A DNA stretch of 40,554 nucleotides from contig JAUNGT010000028.1 of the NCBI GenBank assembly GCA_030524455.1, forward strand, positions 1 to 40,554, given 5' to 3'. Source of the stretch: Eubacteriales bacterium (GTDB taxonomy: Bacteria > Bacillota > Clostridia > Lachnospirales > Lachnospiraceae). Each line of letters begins with the position of its first letter. Position 1 is the first letter of the stretch. The position numbers were made by a program, and so were the translations under genes. Of this stretch, positions 1-8,539 are shown in pieces. The notes under the pieces were generated by a model, which saw only the letters and a list, made by a program, of their open reading frames with translations, was not told the DNA's origin and did no database searches.

Positions 1-109
1 AGTCTCCTTTCCCCTCTCGATGCCAACCATAATCCTTAACTAACTGACATTGCTGAGTGAACAGTAACCTTTTTCTGCACTTTCCAGTGGTACTTTTCCG
101 GTACTTTCC

Positions 110-138
110 TTGACAATTCCCCCGCCACATGATATTCT
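110..138 (+). promoter_or_regulatory. sigma-A promoter of queT
   Basis: A perfect -35 TTGACA (110-115) and a -10 TATTCT (133-138) are separated by 17 bases. Transcription would start near 145, giving a leader of about 90 bases that contains the riboswitch at 187-229. Confidence 0.75.
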
Positions 139-186
139 ATGACGCGTCAAAGCGCTTGTAAATTCAGGCGTTTTGGCAAGTCATAC

Positions 187-229
187 CGAGTGTTCGAGAC
201 CTTCCACTCGTAAAACAAAACTAAAGGAG
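187..229 (+). promoter_or_regulatory. preQ1-I riboswitch, translational type
   Basis: A 6-bp stem CGAGTG/CACTCG (187-192, 205-210) with a 12-base loop TTCGAGACCTTC is followed by the A-rich tail TAAAACAAAACTAAAGG. This is the architecture of class I preQ1 aptamers (stem, C-containing loop, A-rich tail folding into an H-type pseudoknot). Loop bases CCTT can pair with AAGG in the tail, and that AAGG is part of the Shine-Dalgarno AAAGGAG of queT. Ligand binding would therefore hide the ribosome binding site. The downstream gene is a queuosine-precursor transporter, which fits. Another possible helix lies upstream (150-155 with 168-173). Confidence 0.8.
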
Positions 230-237
230 AAAACCAA

Positions 238-759
238 ATGAAAAACAAGAAAGTCCTGTATCTCACTCAGGCGGCGATGATCGCCGCTCTCTATGTCGTG
301 CTCACCCTGCTTGCAAATGCCCTCGGCCTGGCAAGCGGAAGCATCCAGGTACGCTTCTCGGAAGCGCTGACCGTTCTCCCCTTTTTGACCCCCGCCGCGA
401 TCCCCGGGCTGTTTATCGGCTGTCTGCTCGCCAACTTTGTCACCGGCGCGCTGCTTCCCGACATTATTTTCGGCTCCCTCGCCACTCTGATCGGCGCGCT
501 GGGCACCTGGGCGCTGGGACGGCTTTTGGTAAAGCGTCCGGAGAAAAAAATGCTCCTCACCTGGCTCTCCCCGCTGCCCCCGATCATCGCAAACGGCCTG
601 ATCATCCCGCCTGTCCTGAAATATGCCTACGGCGTCATTCCCATGTGGCTCTCCGCCGTCACTGTCACTGCCGGCGAGATTATCTCCTGCGGCGTATTCG
701 GACTGATCCTGCTGTTCTCCCTGAAACGGTACAAAAACCAGCTTTTTCCTGTGGATTGA
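238..759 (+). CDS. queT: QueT family queuosine-precursor transporter
   Basis: The 173-residue membrane protein matches the QueT family (COG4708, substrate-binding S component of an ECF-type transporter), which imports a queuosine precursor such as preQ1 across the cytoplasmic membrane. Visible features are the N-terminal basic stretch, the TQAAMIAALYVVLT helix, the RFSEALTVLPFLTPAAIPG loop typical of the family, and five to six hydrophobic helices over the full length. The ATG follows AAAGGAG by 8 bases. The gene is monocistronic, between its own promoter and the hairpin at 768-793, and a preQ1-I riboswitch precedes it. No energising ECF ATPases are present here; shared EcfA/T modules elsewhere are expected. 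Confidence 0.9.
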   Translation: MKNKKVLYLTQAAMIAALYVVLTLLANALGLASGSIQVRFSEALTVLPFLTPAAIPGLFIGCLLANFVTGALLPDIIFGSLATLIGALGTWALGRLLVKRPEKKMLLTWLSPLPPIIANGLIIPPVLKYAYGVIPMWLSAVTVTAGEIISCGVFGLILLFSLKRYKNQLFPVD

Positions 760-767
760 GCGTTCAA

Positions 768-793
768 GGGCCCGGCTGTCTCCAGCCGGGCCC
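768..793. terminator. Convergent hairpin terminator after queT
   Basis: An 11-bp perfect stem GGGCCCGGCTG/CAGCCGGGCCC with a 4-base loop sits between the convergent ends of queT and the 838-residue gene. The T tract is short (TTT) on the plus side, so efficiency is uncertain, but position and stability support a shared terminator. Confidence 0.7.
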
Positions 794-801
794 CTTTCAT
801 G

Positions 802-3318
802 CTATTCTTCCCCTCCCCAATAGGTGATAAACCGGTTCCCGTTCTCCTCGAACCAGCTTCTGGCATCGTTCATTCCCTTTTTGTACACCGTTCCCGTACC
901 GGGATCCATGAGCACCACGTTCTGTTCGTTGAAGCCGATCACCAGCACGGCGCTGCCGTCCTGGAGCACCGCCAGCACCGGGATTTCCCGGTCGGGATAA
1001 TACAGCACCATATCCAGAGAGCAGCCCTGCAGGTTCAGCACCGTGCGTCCCTCCAGGTTCTCCTCCAAAATTTCCAGCACGTCCTCGCCCCGCTCCAGCA
1101 AATAGGCGCTGTCCCGCACCAGTCCTTCATATTGGAAAATTGTGTCCAGGCAGACGGCAAGACTGCTTGTCTGTGCATCCGCCGCCCTCCCCTCAATTGC
1201 CATAATCTGATTGGAGGTGTGAAGGCGATCGCGCTTGAAAATATATTCGCCGTTTTCATCCGCCGCCGTCCCCGCCCTTTCGTAGGCCAAACGAACGGCC
1301 GCAGCCGGGGAGGAAAGAGCCGCCTCCACGCCGAAGGGGCCGTACACATAATATCGGCCGGGGGAATCCTCCGGGATAAGCTCCGTCTCCCTGCTTCCCT
1401 CAAAAAGCACCTCCTTTGGCGTAAGCAGCTTCACCTTCTTCGGATCCGCCTGGCTGTCCAGTAAAATTCGCACCACCGTCTCCAGCTCCTCCGTCACGAC
1501 GGCCGTGATCTGATTCTGGCTCTCCGGTATCTCATCGTTATACAGGATCTGATCCGCTTCCGCTGCGACCACCGTGTTTCCCTCGATCCGAACCCGTTCC
1601 AGATTGATCTGATTTTCCGCGATGCTGCAGCCGGTCACAAACACCCCTTCCTGCGCGTAGGTTTTGAGCACATTTCCCTCAAAATCACAGATGATAATGC
1701 TGTGCATCGGAAAAACCAGGTTGCCCACCGTATCCTCCCGGATATCCTCCTTCGCAGCGACGCCGTAAATCAAATCCTTCCCCATAAAGCCAAGCGCCCG
1801 GATGTCGTTTCCGTCCCCCGCACTGATCTGTGTCTGCTCGCCGCTGACCAGATCCATAAATACCAGCTCATTTTTTTCGGCGCTCTTCCAGGCCAGCATA
1901 CTGTTATCCTTTGAAATCTGATAATCCTCCTCGCTGATGCCGGACACCACCAGACTGCTCTGCTTATTCTCCAGATTCACATGCCAGACGCTGCCCCCAA
2001 GCATCAGGTACAGATCATTTTTGCCGTTCACATAGGAAAGCCTGTCCAGATCCGCACCCAGGATGTCCGCCGACCGGTCAAACGGGATGAAAACAAGCTC
2101 CTCCACCACGTTCAGCGCATTGCTGTAGTAGCACACCTGCACGCCGCAGGTCCCCTCATGCCGTCCCCGGCTCATGTAGCCGTAGACAAGGAAGGTCACA
2201 TTCCCCGTCTCATCCGCCTGCAAAATACGGAAGCCATGGCCGCTGTTTTGCGTCCGCATATCGCTGTTGTCCCCGTCATAAAAGGAGAAAAGCCTTGCCA
2301 GCCTTGCGTCCGCGCCGTTGTAGGAGTAAAGTGCGCCCGCCTGGGAAAAGGCGAATACCGTCCCGCCGTCGCTTTCCTTAAAGTCCATCTCCTCCCCGAC
2401 AATCCCCAGCGTCAGCGCGCTTTCGGAAAGGCTGGCGGCGCTCTCCGTAAAATACTGCTCCGCCTCACGCTCATAGTCCAGCAGATACATCGTCTCCCCG
2501 GTATAGCGCACCCGGTAATATTCCCGCACCGCGATATAGCGCGTTTTCCCGTCTTCCTCAAAGCTCACCGGATAGGACAGCTCCACCGAGGCCGTCTGAG
2601 GGGCGATCTCCCTCACCCGGATCCTCGGCTCCTCCTTACGGGTCACCTTCAAAGGCCCCCAGGTCACCTGGGAGGCCGTGCTGTGGATATCCACACGGGC
2701 CAGAGTGGAGTTATCCCCATCCGCGCTTGTCTCCAGCTTTTTGTTGAAGCCCTCCTCCAAAAATCGCTCCGCGTCAAAGGTGGCTTCCGAAAAAGAGGTG
2801 ACAAAATCCAGCTTTTCCTCCAGCTGGTAGTCCGCCTCAATCACCCGCGTATAATAGCGCGCCTGCCGTCCGTCCTCCAGTGTCAGTACGAACACCAGGC
2901 TGTACTCCTCCCCCTCCTCCATCAGATCCTTTAAGCGAAAGGAAACCCGCAGCTCGTCCTCCTGCCGCTCGCCGGACAGCTCCGTATTCTCGATCAGACG
3001 GCTGCCGTCGATGCTGCGCAGCTCATAGGAAATGCCCTCCAGCTCCTGCCCATACAGGTGCACCACCGCGTCCACCTGCCGGGCCGCGTCCACCGTGGTG
3101 ATGCTCTCCCGCATTCCCGCCGTGTCCATCTGTATGGTATAGCCGGACATCTGATTGATCTCCGTCCCGTTTTTCAGCACCGCCATAACGGGAAGGCTCG
3201 CCGGGCTCATGGGCGCCGTCATATCCGCGTTTCCTTTGTTCACAAACAGACTGATGACCACCAGTGCCAGTACAAATGTGGTCAAAAAGGCAATGCCTTT
3301 TATGATCGCTTTCTTCAA
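802..3318 (-). CDS. Anchored beta-propeller-like protein with degenerate C39-like domain
   Basis: No named family is recognised. The 838-residue protein begins with a short basic stretch and one membrane helix (about 8-26) and is otherwise predicted extracellular. Residues about 300-620 contain repeated short beta-type segments like TolB/WD40-type propellers. The last 120 residues resemble a C39-type peptidase fold: LAVCLDTIFQYEG (C723 at the nucleophile position) and SAVLVIGFNEQNVVLMDPG near 789-807. The catalytic His normally found before the VxxxGYD-like strand is Ser789, so peptidase activity is doubtful. Translation starts at TTG with GAGGAG 7 bases upstream. It is the last gene of a run that includes a methyltransferase, with a 34-base gap. 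Peptide or wall sensing is a guess. Confidence 0.6.
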   Translation of the reverse strand: MKKAIIKGIAFLTTFVLALVVISLFVNKGNADMTAPMSPASLPVMAVLKNGTEINQMSGYTIQMDTAGMRESITTVDAARQVDAVVHLYGQELEGISYELRSIDGSRLIENTELSGERQEDELRVSFRLKDLMEEGEEYSLVFVLTLEDGRQARYYTRVIEADYQLEEKLDFVTSFSEATFDAERFLEEGFNKKLETSADGDNSTLARVDIHSTASQVTWGPLKVTRKEEPRIRVREIAPQTASVELSYPVSFEEDGKTRYIAVREYYRVRYTGETMYLLDYEREAEQYFTESAASLSESALTLGIVGEEMDFKESDGGTVFAFSQAGALYSYNGADARLARLFSFYDGDNSDMRTQNSGHGFRILQADETGNVTFLVYGYMSRGRHEGTCGVQVCYYSNALNVVEELVFIPFDRSADILGADLDRLSYVNGKNDLYLMLGGSVWHVNLENKQSSLVVSGISEEDYQISKDNSMLAWKSAEKNELVFMDLVSGEQTQISAGDGNDIRALGFMGKDLIYGVAAKEDIREDTVGNLVFPMHSIIICDFEGNVLKTYAQEGVFVTGCSIAENQINLERVRIEGNTVVAAEADQILYNDEIPESQNQITAVVTEELETVVRILLDSQADPKKVKLLTPKEVLFEGSRETELIPEDSPGRYYVYGPFGVEAALSSPAAAVRLAYERAGTAADENGEYIFKRDRLHTSNQIMAIEGRAADAQTSSLAVCLDTIFQYEGLVRDSAYLLERGEDVLEILEENLEGRTVLNLQGCSLDMVLYYPDREIPVLAVLQDGSAVLVIGFNEQNVVLMDPGTGTVYKKGMNDARSWFEENGNRFITYWGGEE

Positions 3319-3352
3319 ACCGTCTCTCCTCTACCGTAACTATTGCGGAGGC

Positions 3353-4561
3353 TCAATGACCGTCCTCCTCCAGCAGCCGCTGCAGCGTAGTGTGCACCTG
3401 CAGCATACCGGCCAGCTCCCGGCTGCCGGCGTCCTGCCCTGTACCGCTCCTCTGGCCGCTGCCGCTCCTTTGGCCGCTGCCGGCCTCCCTGCGCCGCACC
3501 GCCCGCAGCAAAATATTCTTGGGCGTGTGCTCCATATCGATAAACTCCAGCACCTGCGTATCGTAGCCGTTTTCCTCCAGCAAATCCGCCCGCAGCGCGT
3601 CCGTAAACAGGGCCGACAGCCGCTCCCGGATCAGACCGTAGCGCAGCGCCCCCTCCATCGGCTTACAGGCGATCTGGCGGTTCACCTCATGCTGGCAGCA
3701 GGGCACCGACAAAATCACGGAGGCCTGCCATTTCATCGCCTTATAAAGCGCATAATCCGTGGCCGTATCGCAGGCGTGGAGCGTCACCACCATGTCCGCC
3801 CGCTCCGTCCCGCTGTAATCCGCGATATCCCCCTGCAGAAAATGCAGTCCCTCGTAGCCGTACTTCTCCGCCAGCCGGCTGCACCGGGCGATCACATCTT
3901 TTTTCAGATCCAGCCCCGTCACCCGCAAAGACAGCCCCTTCAGCTCATGAAGATAATAATACATGGCAAACGTCAGGTAGGACTTGCCGCAGCCAAAGTC
4001 CACAATGTGCACGGGCCTGTCCTTTGGAAGTATGTGCCAGATATCCTCGATAAATTCCAGAAAACGGTTGATCTGCCGGAATTTATCATAACGCCCCGCC
4101 ACGATTTTCCCGTCCGTCGTCTGCACGCCCAGATCCACCAGAAAAGGAACCGGACGGCCCTCCTCCAGAATGTAGCGCTTCTGTCTGTTGTGGAGAAGCA
4201 CCGGGCTCTCCGGCCGACTGTCTGCTCCGCTGTGCGCCCTTTTGCTGACGGTCAGCTTTCCCTTCTTGCTGGAAAGCACCGTGGCCGCAAACGCCCTCGT
4301 CTCGATCTGGAGCTGCTTAAAGCGCTCCGCCAGATCCTCCTCCAGAAGCTTCTGTGCCCCGGCGGCTGTAAGGTTTTCATGGAAAACCTGCTGTCCCTTA
4401 TAGCTTGTCACCTGGAAAAGAAGCCTGCCCCCAAGCAGCACCGGGCGCACCTTTCTCTTAAAAATGCAGTCCTCGTCCTTTCCCTGCCGGCAGCCGCTCA
4501 CCGTCATCTGGTAGAGCTGCTCCGTCAGGCTTTCCTGCAGTAATCTATCCAACTCGTTCAT
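3353..4561 (-). CDS. Class I SAM methyltransferase, METTL25/RRNAD1-like
   Basis: The 402-residue protein has a SAM-binding core in its middle. Motif I is VDFGCGKSYLTF (residues 187-198), followed by the acidic strand GLDLKKDV (216-223). Two signatures of the Methyltransf_32 group follow: LHACDTATD (261-269) and VPCCQHE (286-292). That group includes eukaryotic METTL25/RRNAD1-like proteins; the bacterial substrate is not established, and RNA is a reasonable guess. The N-terminal 130 residues are a separate domain. The C-terminal tail has a low-complexity Gly/Ser/Gln/Arg repeat (about residues 370-385). The start ATG has AGGAG 5 bases upstream, just after the hairpin at 4577-4605. Confidence 0.75.
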   Translation of the reverse strand: MNELDRLLQESLTEQLYQMTVSGCRQGKDEDCIFKRKVRPVLLGGRLLFQVTSYKGQQVFHENLTAAGAQKLLEEDLAERFKQLQIETRAFAATVLSSKKGKLTVSKRAHSGADSRPESPVLLHNRQKRYILEEGRPVPFLVDLGVQTTDGKIVAGRYDKFRQINRFLEFIEDIWHILPKDRPVHIVDFGCGKSYLTFAMYYYLHELKGLSLRVTGLDLKKDVIARCSRLAEKYGYEGLHFLQGDIADYSGTERADMVVTLHACDTATDYALYKAMKWQASVILSVPCCQHEVNRQIACKPMEGALRYGLIRERLSALFTDALRADLLEENGYDTQVLEFIDMEHTPKNILLRAVRRREAGSGQRSGSGQRSGTGQDAGSRELAGMLQVHTTLQRLLEEDGH

Positions 4562-4576
4562 ATTCTCTCCTGTATT

Positions 4577-4605
4577 GAAAAACCGGGAGAGCCATTTCTC
4601 CCGGT
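4577..4605 (-). terminator. Terminator-like hairpin just ahead of the methyltransferase RBS
   Basis: On the minus strand ACCGGGAGA and TCTCCCGGT form a perfect 9-bp stem with a 6-base loop, followed by TTTTTC. It lies between the 121-residue gene (end 4646) and the methyltransferase start (4561), only about 16 bases from that start. It should stop or attenuate transcription coming from the MoxR operon. Confidence 0.75.
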
Positions 4606-4645
4606 CTTATTTTATCGCGTTTGCATCCTGGGCACAACCCAAACC

Positions 4646-5011
4646 TTACCTTCTTCTTCTGCGCAGAAAAATCTCATGATACAAAAGCACCTGAACCAGC
4701 TCCGCCGTCTGCGGCGTCGGGGCGGCGTCCGATCCGTCCGCCTCTCTCTCCTCCTCGCGCCGCACCGTTTCCGCGATGTCCCCCGCCAGCTTAAACAGTG
4801 TCAGCCGATCGGGATATTCGTCGTAAATTGCGCTTCCCTCGTAATCGAAGCGATCCAACAGGCGGCAGATTTTTTCGCGGCAGCGCCTGACCTGTTCCGG
4901 ATACAGCTCCTGCAGATACTCCAGATCCCGGACGGCCGTGTCCTCCCCGCCGTAAAAAAGAGGCATGGGCCAGGTCATATAAAAGGGCAACACCCTGGGA
5001 TAATGCTCCAT
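4646..5011 (-). CDS. Hypothetical protein, 121 aa
   Basis: No family is recognised. The protein is soluble and rich in charged residues. It starts with an aromatic, proline-containing segment (YPRVLPFYMTWPMPLFYGG), continues with predicted helices (DLEYLQELYPEQVRRCREKI, DYEGSAIYDEYPDRLTLFKL), and ends in a run of arginines. It sits 27 bases after the DUF4129-like membrane gene in the same direction and is followed by a terminator-like hairpin, so it is probably the last gene of the MoxR operon. The conserved-looking YDEYPDRLTL segment suggests a real gene rather than chance coding. Confidence 0.6.
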   Translation of the reverse strand: MEHYPRVLPFYMTWPMPLFYGGEDTAVRDLEYLQELYPEQVRRCREKICRLLDRFDYEGSAIYDEYPDRLTLFKLAGDIAETVRREEEREADGSDAAPTPQTAELVQVLLYHEIFLRRRRR

Positions 5012-5038
5012 CGTTCTCCCCTAATCATTGTTTTGGTA

Positions 5039-6373
5039 TCATAGTATGTGGGTTTCCCAATCTACGCCACTGTCCTGTCCGCGCCTGCTCCGCGCGGCCC
5101 GAAGCAGACCGGCCAGACGCCCGGCCTCCCGGGCCCTGCTCCGGTCCGTCTCCTCCCTTCCGTAACGCGCCTGCTCATAAAGCTCCGTCAGGCGCTCCCA
5201 GTCCGTTTCGGCAGAAGGGTCCGATAGGCTGCTCTGCCGCCCGGCCGCCGCCAGCTGACGGGCGGTCATGGCCCTGTCCCTTTGTCCGGCTTCCACGCAG
5301 CCCTCCACCGCCCGGGCAAAGCTCCTGCGCACCCGCTCGGCGGGCGTACCGCCCAAAAAGGGCAGACTGCGCCTTTTGCGCGGCCTGCGCTCCAACCGTT
5401 CCAGCCGTTCCTGCCCCCCGCTGCTCTCCGGCGGCACCTGCCTGTTTGCTCCCGCATAAAAGCTGCGGAGCATCCAGCGCACCAAAAGCACGGCCCCGGC
5501 AAACAGCCCCGCCACCAAAGCCAGCGTCACCGCGCCCAGCAAGAGCTGCTGCAGCACCTCCATCCAAAAGGGCGTCTCCTGTGCCTCTCCCAGCCCGGAA
5601 AAATCCGGCGTACCTCCCGCCGTCTGCGGCGCCGATATCTCCCCCTCCTCCCCGCCGGAAAACAGCATCAGGAAATGAGCCAACAGCCACAACAGGCCTC
5701 TTCCCAGCCAGGCGGCCGCCAAAGTCAGCCGCTCCGACAGGGGCGTGGCGGCACAGAGCGCCAGCAAAAGAGCGCTGATCCCCGCAAACAATCCGGCTCC
5801 CGCAAGCCCCGTCCGAAAAATGCTCCGGTCCGGCAGTACCCCCGCGCTCCGTCGGCCAAGCTCCACATAGGACAGATAGTTTTCGACATAACGCTTTAAC
5901 AAAAACAGAGGCAGCCAGACAAAAAAGCAGCCCAGTATCCGGGCGCAGCCCGCTTCCTTCTGCTGATAACCGCATACGAGAAAGGCCGCCGCCGTCAGGG
6001 CAGCCGCCAGGGCAAGCGGCAGCTCCCCCTCCCCGGTCCGGCCGGAAAGGCGCAGGCGAATCGAATACAGGGCATACACCGTCCCCACCGCCCCGAAGCC
6101 GGCCTTCCACAGCAGCGGGACCGGCGCAAAGCCTCCCGCCCAGACCAGAAGCGCCACGGCCGCCGGATGAACCGCCAAAAACAGCCAGAGATACTTTGCT
6201 CTGCAGCGCAGCGCCCAGAACAATACCGGGCAGAAAAAGGGAAGCCACAAAAAGGCGGCCGGGGTTTTCAGCCCGAATCCCGCGTCCAGAGCCGTCTCCA
6301 GACAAAAAACCGTAAAAAAATTCAACAGCAGCTCCGTCGCCTGCACTCCTTTTCTCAGCCTTTGCTCCATCAT
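5039..6373 (-). CDS. Membrane protein with DUF4129-like C-terminus
   Basis: A 444-residue integral membrane protein. Six or more hydrophobic helices occupy residues about 10-225, another lies near 275-295, and a cytoplasmic, Arg-rich C-terminal region of about 140 residues follows. That tail ends in RVRRSFARAVEGCVEAG and LTELYEQARYGRE, typical of the DUF4129 domain found at the end of TgpA-like transglutaminase membrane proteins. No transglutaminase domain is present. It overlaps the DUF58 gene by 4 bases (ATGA), the standard MoxR-DUF58-membrane-protein arrangement. A second ATG immediately after the first is better spaced from GGAGGAG and may be the true start. The role is unknown; cell-envelope assembly is inferred from context. 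Confidence 0.7.
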   Translation of the reverse strand: MMEQRLRKGVQATELLLNFFTVFCLETALDAGFGLKTPAAFLWLPFFCPVLFWALRCRAKYLWLFLAVHPAAVALLVWAGGFAPVPLLWKAGFGAVGTVYALYSIRLRLSGRTGEGELPLALAAALTAAAFLVCGYQQKEAGCARILGCFFVWLPLFLLKRYVENYLSYVELGRRSAGVLPDRSIFRTGLAGAGLFAGISALLLALCAATPLSERLTLAAAWLGRGLLWLLAHFLMLFSGGEEGEISAPQTAGGTPDFSGLGEAQETPFWMEVLQQLLLGAVTLALVAGLFAGAVLLVRWMLRSFYAGANRQVPPESSGGQERLERLERRPRKRRSLPFLGGTPAERVRRSFARAVEGCVEAGQRDRAMTARQLAAAGRQSSLSDPSAETDWERLTELYEQARYGREETDRSRAREAGRLAGLLRAARSRRGQDSGVDWETHIL

Positions 6374-7497
6374 CGCTCCTCCACAAAAACCGGCACGGCA
6401 AACGCTGCAAGCCGCGGCCGGATCTTCGTTTTCACAAGCGGTCCCGTGGGACAGAACCAGACAAAATCCCTCTTTTTTTCCAGCAGCCGCTCCAACAGAT
6501 CCTGAACATCATCCCGGGCATCCGCCGAAAAAAAGACCGTCATAAGGCTGTCCTCCGCCGTCTCCTCCAGCCGCCGTGCAAGCCCTTCAAAGGCCGGAGC
6601 CGGCTTTTGCAGATCGACCCGGGCCAATCCCCGGTTGACGCTCTCCATATGGCCCGCCCCGCTGGCCGCCTCCAGGCACACCGGCTCCCCGGTGAGAAGA
6701 TCCGGACCGTTGGAGAAAAGCGCCACCCGCACTCCCTGCCCTAAAAGGACCTGCGCCGCAGCCGCTGCCATGGAGATGGACGCCTCCAAAAGCGCCTCCT
6801 GGCGAAGAAGCGCTCCGTCCTCCAGGTTCAGGATCAGCCGCACAGCCCGCTGTGCCGTATAGCCCTTCCGGTTGACCTTCAGCTCACCGCTGCGGGCCGT
6901 GGCCTTCCAGTTCACATCCCGCAGCGTATCCCGGGGCGTATACTCCCGAATGCCCTGATACTCGAAGGGATCCTCCTGCAGGTGGCGGCGGCTTAACACC
7001 TCGCCGCTCAGCCGCTGCATGGCCCGCGTAAAGTCCAGCCCTGTCCAGGGTTTCGGATACACATACAGCTGCTCCCGGCTGGACAGGCTCCTGACCAGCT
7101 CCCGGGTAAAAAACAGGTCCCCCGCCACCAAATCCAGTCCGTTGATCCGGTAAAAGCCTCTCCTCCGGCACACAAAGGGAAGGCTCCGGGTATGCCGCAT
7201 ATAGGGCCGGATGGAAAATACGTCGTTCCGATAATACTGATCCGTCACGCTGCTCTCCCGCCCGCTGTCCTCAAAGGCAAGCTCGCGGGACACCTGGAAC
7301 TTGACCTTCAGGGCAGGCAGCGGCAAAAGCTTCCGGTTCTCCACCGTCTCCCTTAACTCACATTCCTCCCCCTGCACCGCGCTTTTCCGGGAAAAGGACA
7401 GCGTTACCGACAGCCCCTTGTCCCAGCTTTTTGCATACCAGACCGACTGGATCTTCCAGAGGAAAAGCGCGCCCAAAATCACCCATACCACTATCAT
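6370..7497 (-). CDS. DUF58 domain protein
   Basis: A 375-residue protein with one N-terminal membrane segment (VVWVILGALFLWKI) and a C-terminal vWA-like DUF58 region. The diagnostic stretch is DPFEYQGIREYTPRDTLRDV followed by NWKATARSGELKVN. DUF58 proteins work with MoxR-type AAA ATPases, and this gene overlaps the moxR stop codon by 4 bases (ATGATA). The start was placed at the ATG at 7497 because GGAG lies 5 bases upstream; a longer frame opens at 7542 but would overlap moxR by 49 bases. The biological role is not established beyond the MoxR partnership. Confidence 0.85.
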   Translation of the reverse strand: MIVVWVILGALFLWKIQSVWYAKSWDKGLSVTLSFSRKSAVQGEECELRETVENRKLLPLPALKVKFQVSRELAFEDSGRESSVTDQYYRNDVFSIRPYMRHTRSLPFVCRRRGFYRINGLDLVAGDLFFTRELVRSLSSREQLYVYPKPWTGLDFTRAMQRLSGEVLSRRHLQEDPFEYQGIREYTPRDTLRDVNWKATARSGELKVNRKGYTAQRAVRLILNLEDGALLRQEALLEASISMAAAAAQVLLGQGVRVALFSNGPDLLTGEPVCLEAASGAGHMESVNRGLARVDLQKPAPAFEGLARRLEETAEDSLMTVFFSADARDDVQDLLERLLEKKRDFVWFCPTGPLVKTKIRPRLAAFAVPVFVEER

Positions 7498-8438
7498 TTT
7501 TTCTCCGAAAAATCCTCCGTCGTCACCGGAACGCTCCGGCAAAGCTGCTCTGTCAGCGAAAGCGCATCCTCATACCTGCTCTGCCCGTAGGAGAGCACCA
7601 TCCGGTGGGCCATCACAGGCCCCGCCACCGCCCGCACGTCGTCCGGTGTCACAAAAGCCCGGCCCTCCACATAGGCCCAGGCCTTCGCCGCCCGCATCAG
7701 CGCCAGCGTCCCGCGGGGGCTTACGCCCATCACCGTCCGGTCGCTGCTCCTGGTGGCTGCCGCCAGATCCACCATATACTCGCACACCAGGCTGTGCACA
7801 TACACCTGCATGGCCTCCCGCTTCATGCGCAGGAGCTCCTCCGCTCCCGTCACCGCCTGCAGCGTCTCCAACGGATCTTTCTCCCGGTAGGTATCCAGAA
7901 TCAGAAGCTCCTCCTCCCGGCTGGGCAGGCCCATGGACAGCTTGAACAAAAAACGGTCCAGCTGGGCCTCCGGCAGCGGGAAGGTCCCGGCCGTCTCCAC
8001 CGGATTTTCCGTGGCGACCACGAAAAAGGGCGGCTCCAGCCTCTGTGTCTCACCGTCGATCGTGACCTGCCTCTCCTCCATACACTCCAGAAGCCCCGCC
8101 TGGGTGCGGGGCGTGGCGCGGTTGATCTCGTCCGCCAGCAAAACATTGGTAAACACCGGTCCCTTCTGCAGCACAAAGGCGCCTCTCTGCCGGTCGTAAA
8201 TATGTAAGCCGGTGATATCCGCCGGCAGCATGTCCGGCGTAAACTGTATTCTCCCAAAATGAAGGCCCAGGCTTTGGGCCAGCGCCCGGGCAAGCCGCGT
8301 CTTACCAGTGCCCGGCACATCCTCCAAAAGCACATGTCCGTCGGCGAAAAGCGCGGCCAGCATCAGCTTCGTCACCTGCTCCTTGCCCACGATCACCCTC
8401 CGGGTATTTTCCAAAATCGCTCTGATTGTCTCCTGCAT
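7494..8438 (-). CDS. MoxR family AAA+ ATPase
   Basis: A 314-residue MoxR-type chaperone ATPase of normal length. Walker A is DVPGTGKTRLA (residues 40-50), Walker B/DEx is LLADEINRA near 103, and the following ATPRTQAGLLECMEERQVT and VVATENPVETAGTFPLPEAQ segments are family hallmarks. It is the first gene of the minus-strand operon and is followed by DUF58 and DUF4129-like genes. MoxR proteins act as ATP-driven insertion or maturation factors for vWA-containing partners, so the DUF58 product is the likely client. GGGGAG lies 6 bases before the ATG. Transcription starts somewhere after the atp terminator at 8479-8514; no clear promoter was seen. Confidence 0.9.
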   Translation of the reverse strand: MQETIRAILENTRRVIVGKEQVTKLMLAALFADGHVLLEDVPGTGKTRLARALAQSLGLHFGRIQFTPDMLPADITGLHIYDRQRGAFVLQKGPVFTNVLLADEINRATPRTQAGLLECMEERQVTIDGETQRLEPPFFVVATENPVETAGTFPLPEAQLDRFLFKLSMGLPSREEELLILDTYREKDPLETLQAVTGAEELLRMKREAMQVYVHSLVCEYMVDLAAATRSSDRTVMGVSPRGTLALMRAAKAWAYVEGRAFVTPDDVRAVAGPVMAHRMVLSYGQSRYEDALSLTEQLCRSVPVTTEDFSEKK

Positions 8439-8478
8439 ATCTGCTCCCCAATCCTGCTTCCTGCCCTGTATAAGAATA

Positions 8479-8514
8479 ACAGGCCCATATATGCCTCTGC
8501 GGCATTGGGCCTGT
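8479..8514 (-). terminator. Terminator of the atp operon
   Basis: On the minus strand, downstream of atpC, ACAGGCCCA and TGGGCCTGT form a perfect 9-bp stem. An inner ATGCC/GGCAT stem extends the hairpin, and TATTCTTAT follows. It separates the ATP synthase operon from moxR. Confidence 0.8.
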
Positions 8515-8539
8515 CGGTTCTGTTCTGTTTGAAGTCTCG

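Noticed and set aside
5175..6410. 411-residue Gly/Ala/Arg-rich minus-strand frame overlapping the DUF4129-like gene
   Set aside because: It is a shadow frame of a membrane-protein gene that overlaps its operon neighbour by the usual 4 bases; its composition is not protein-like.
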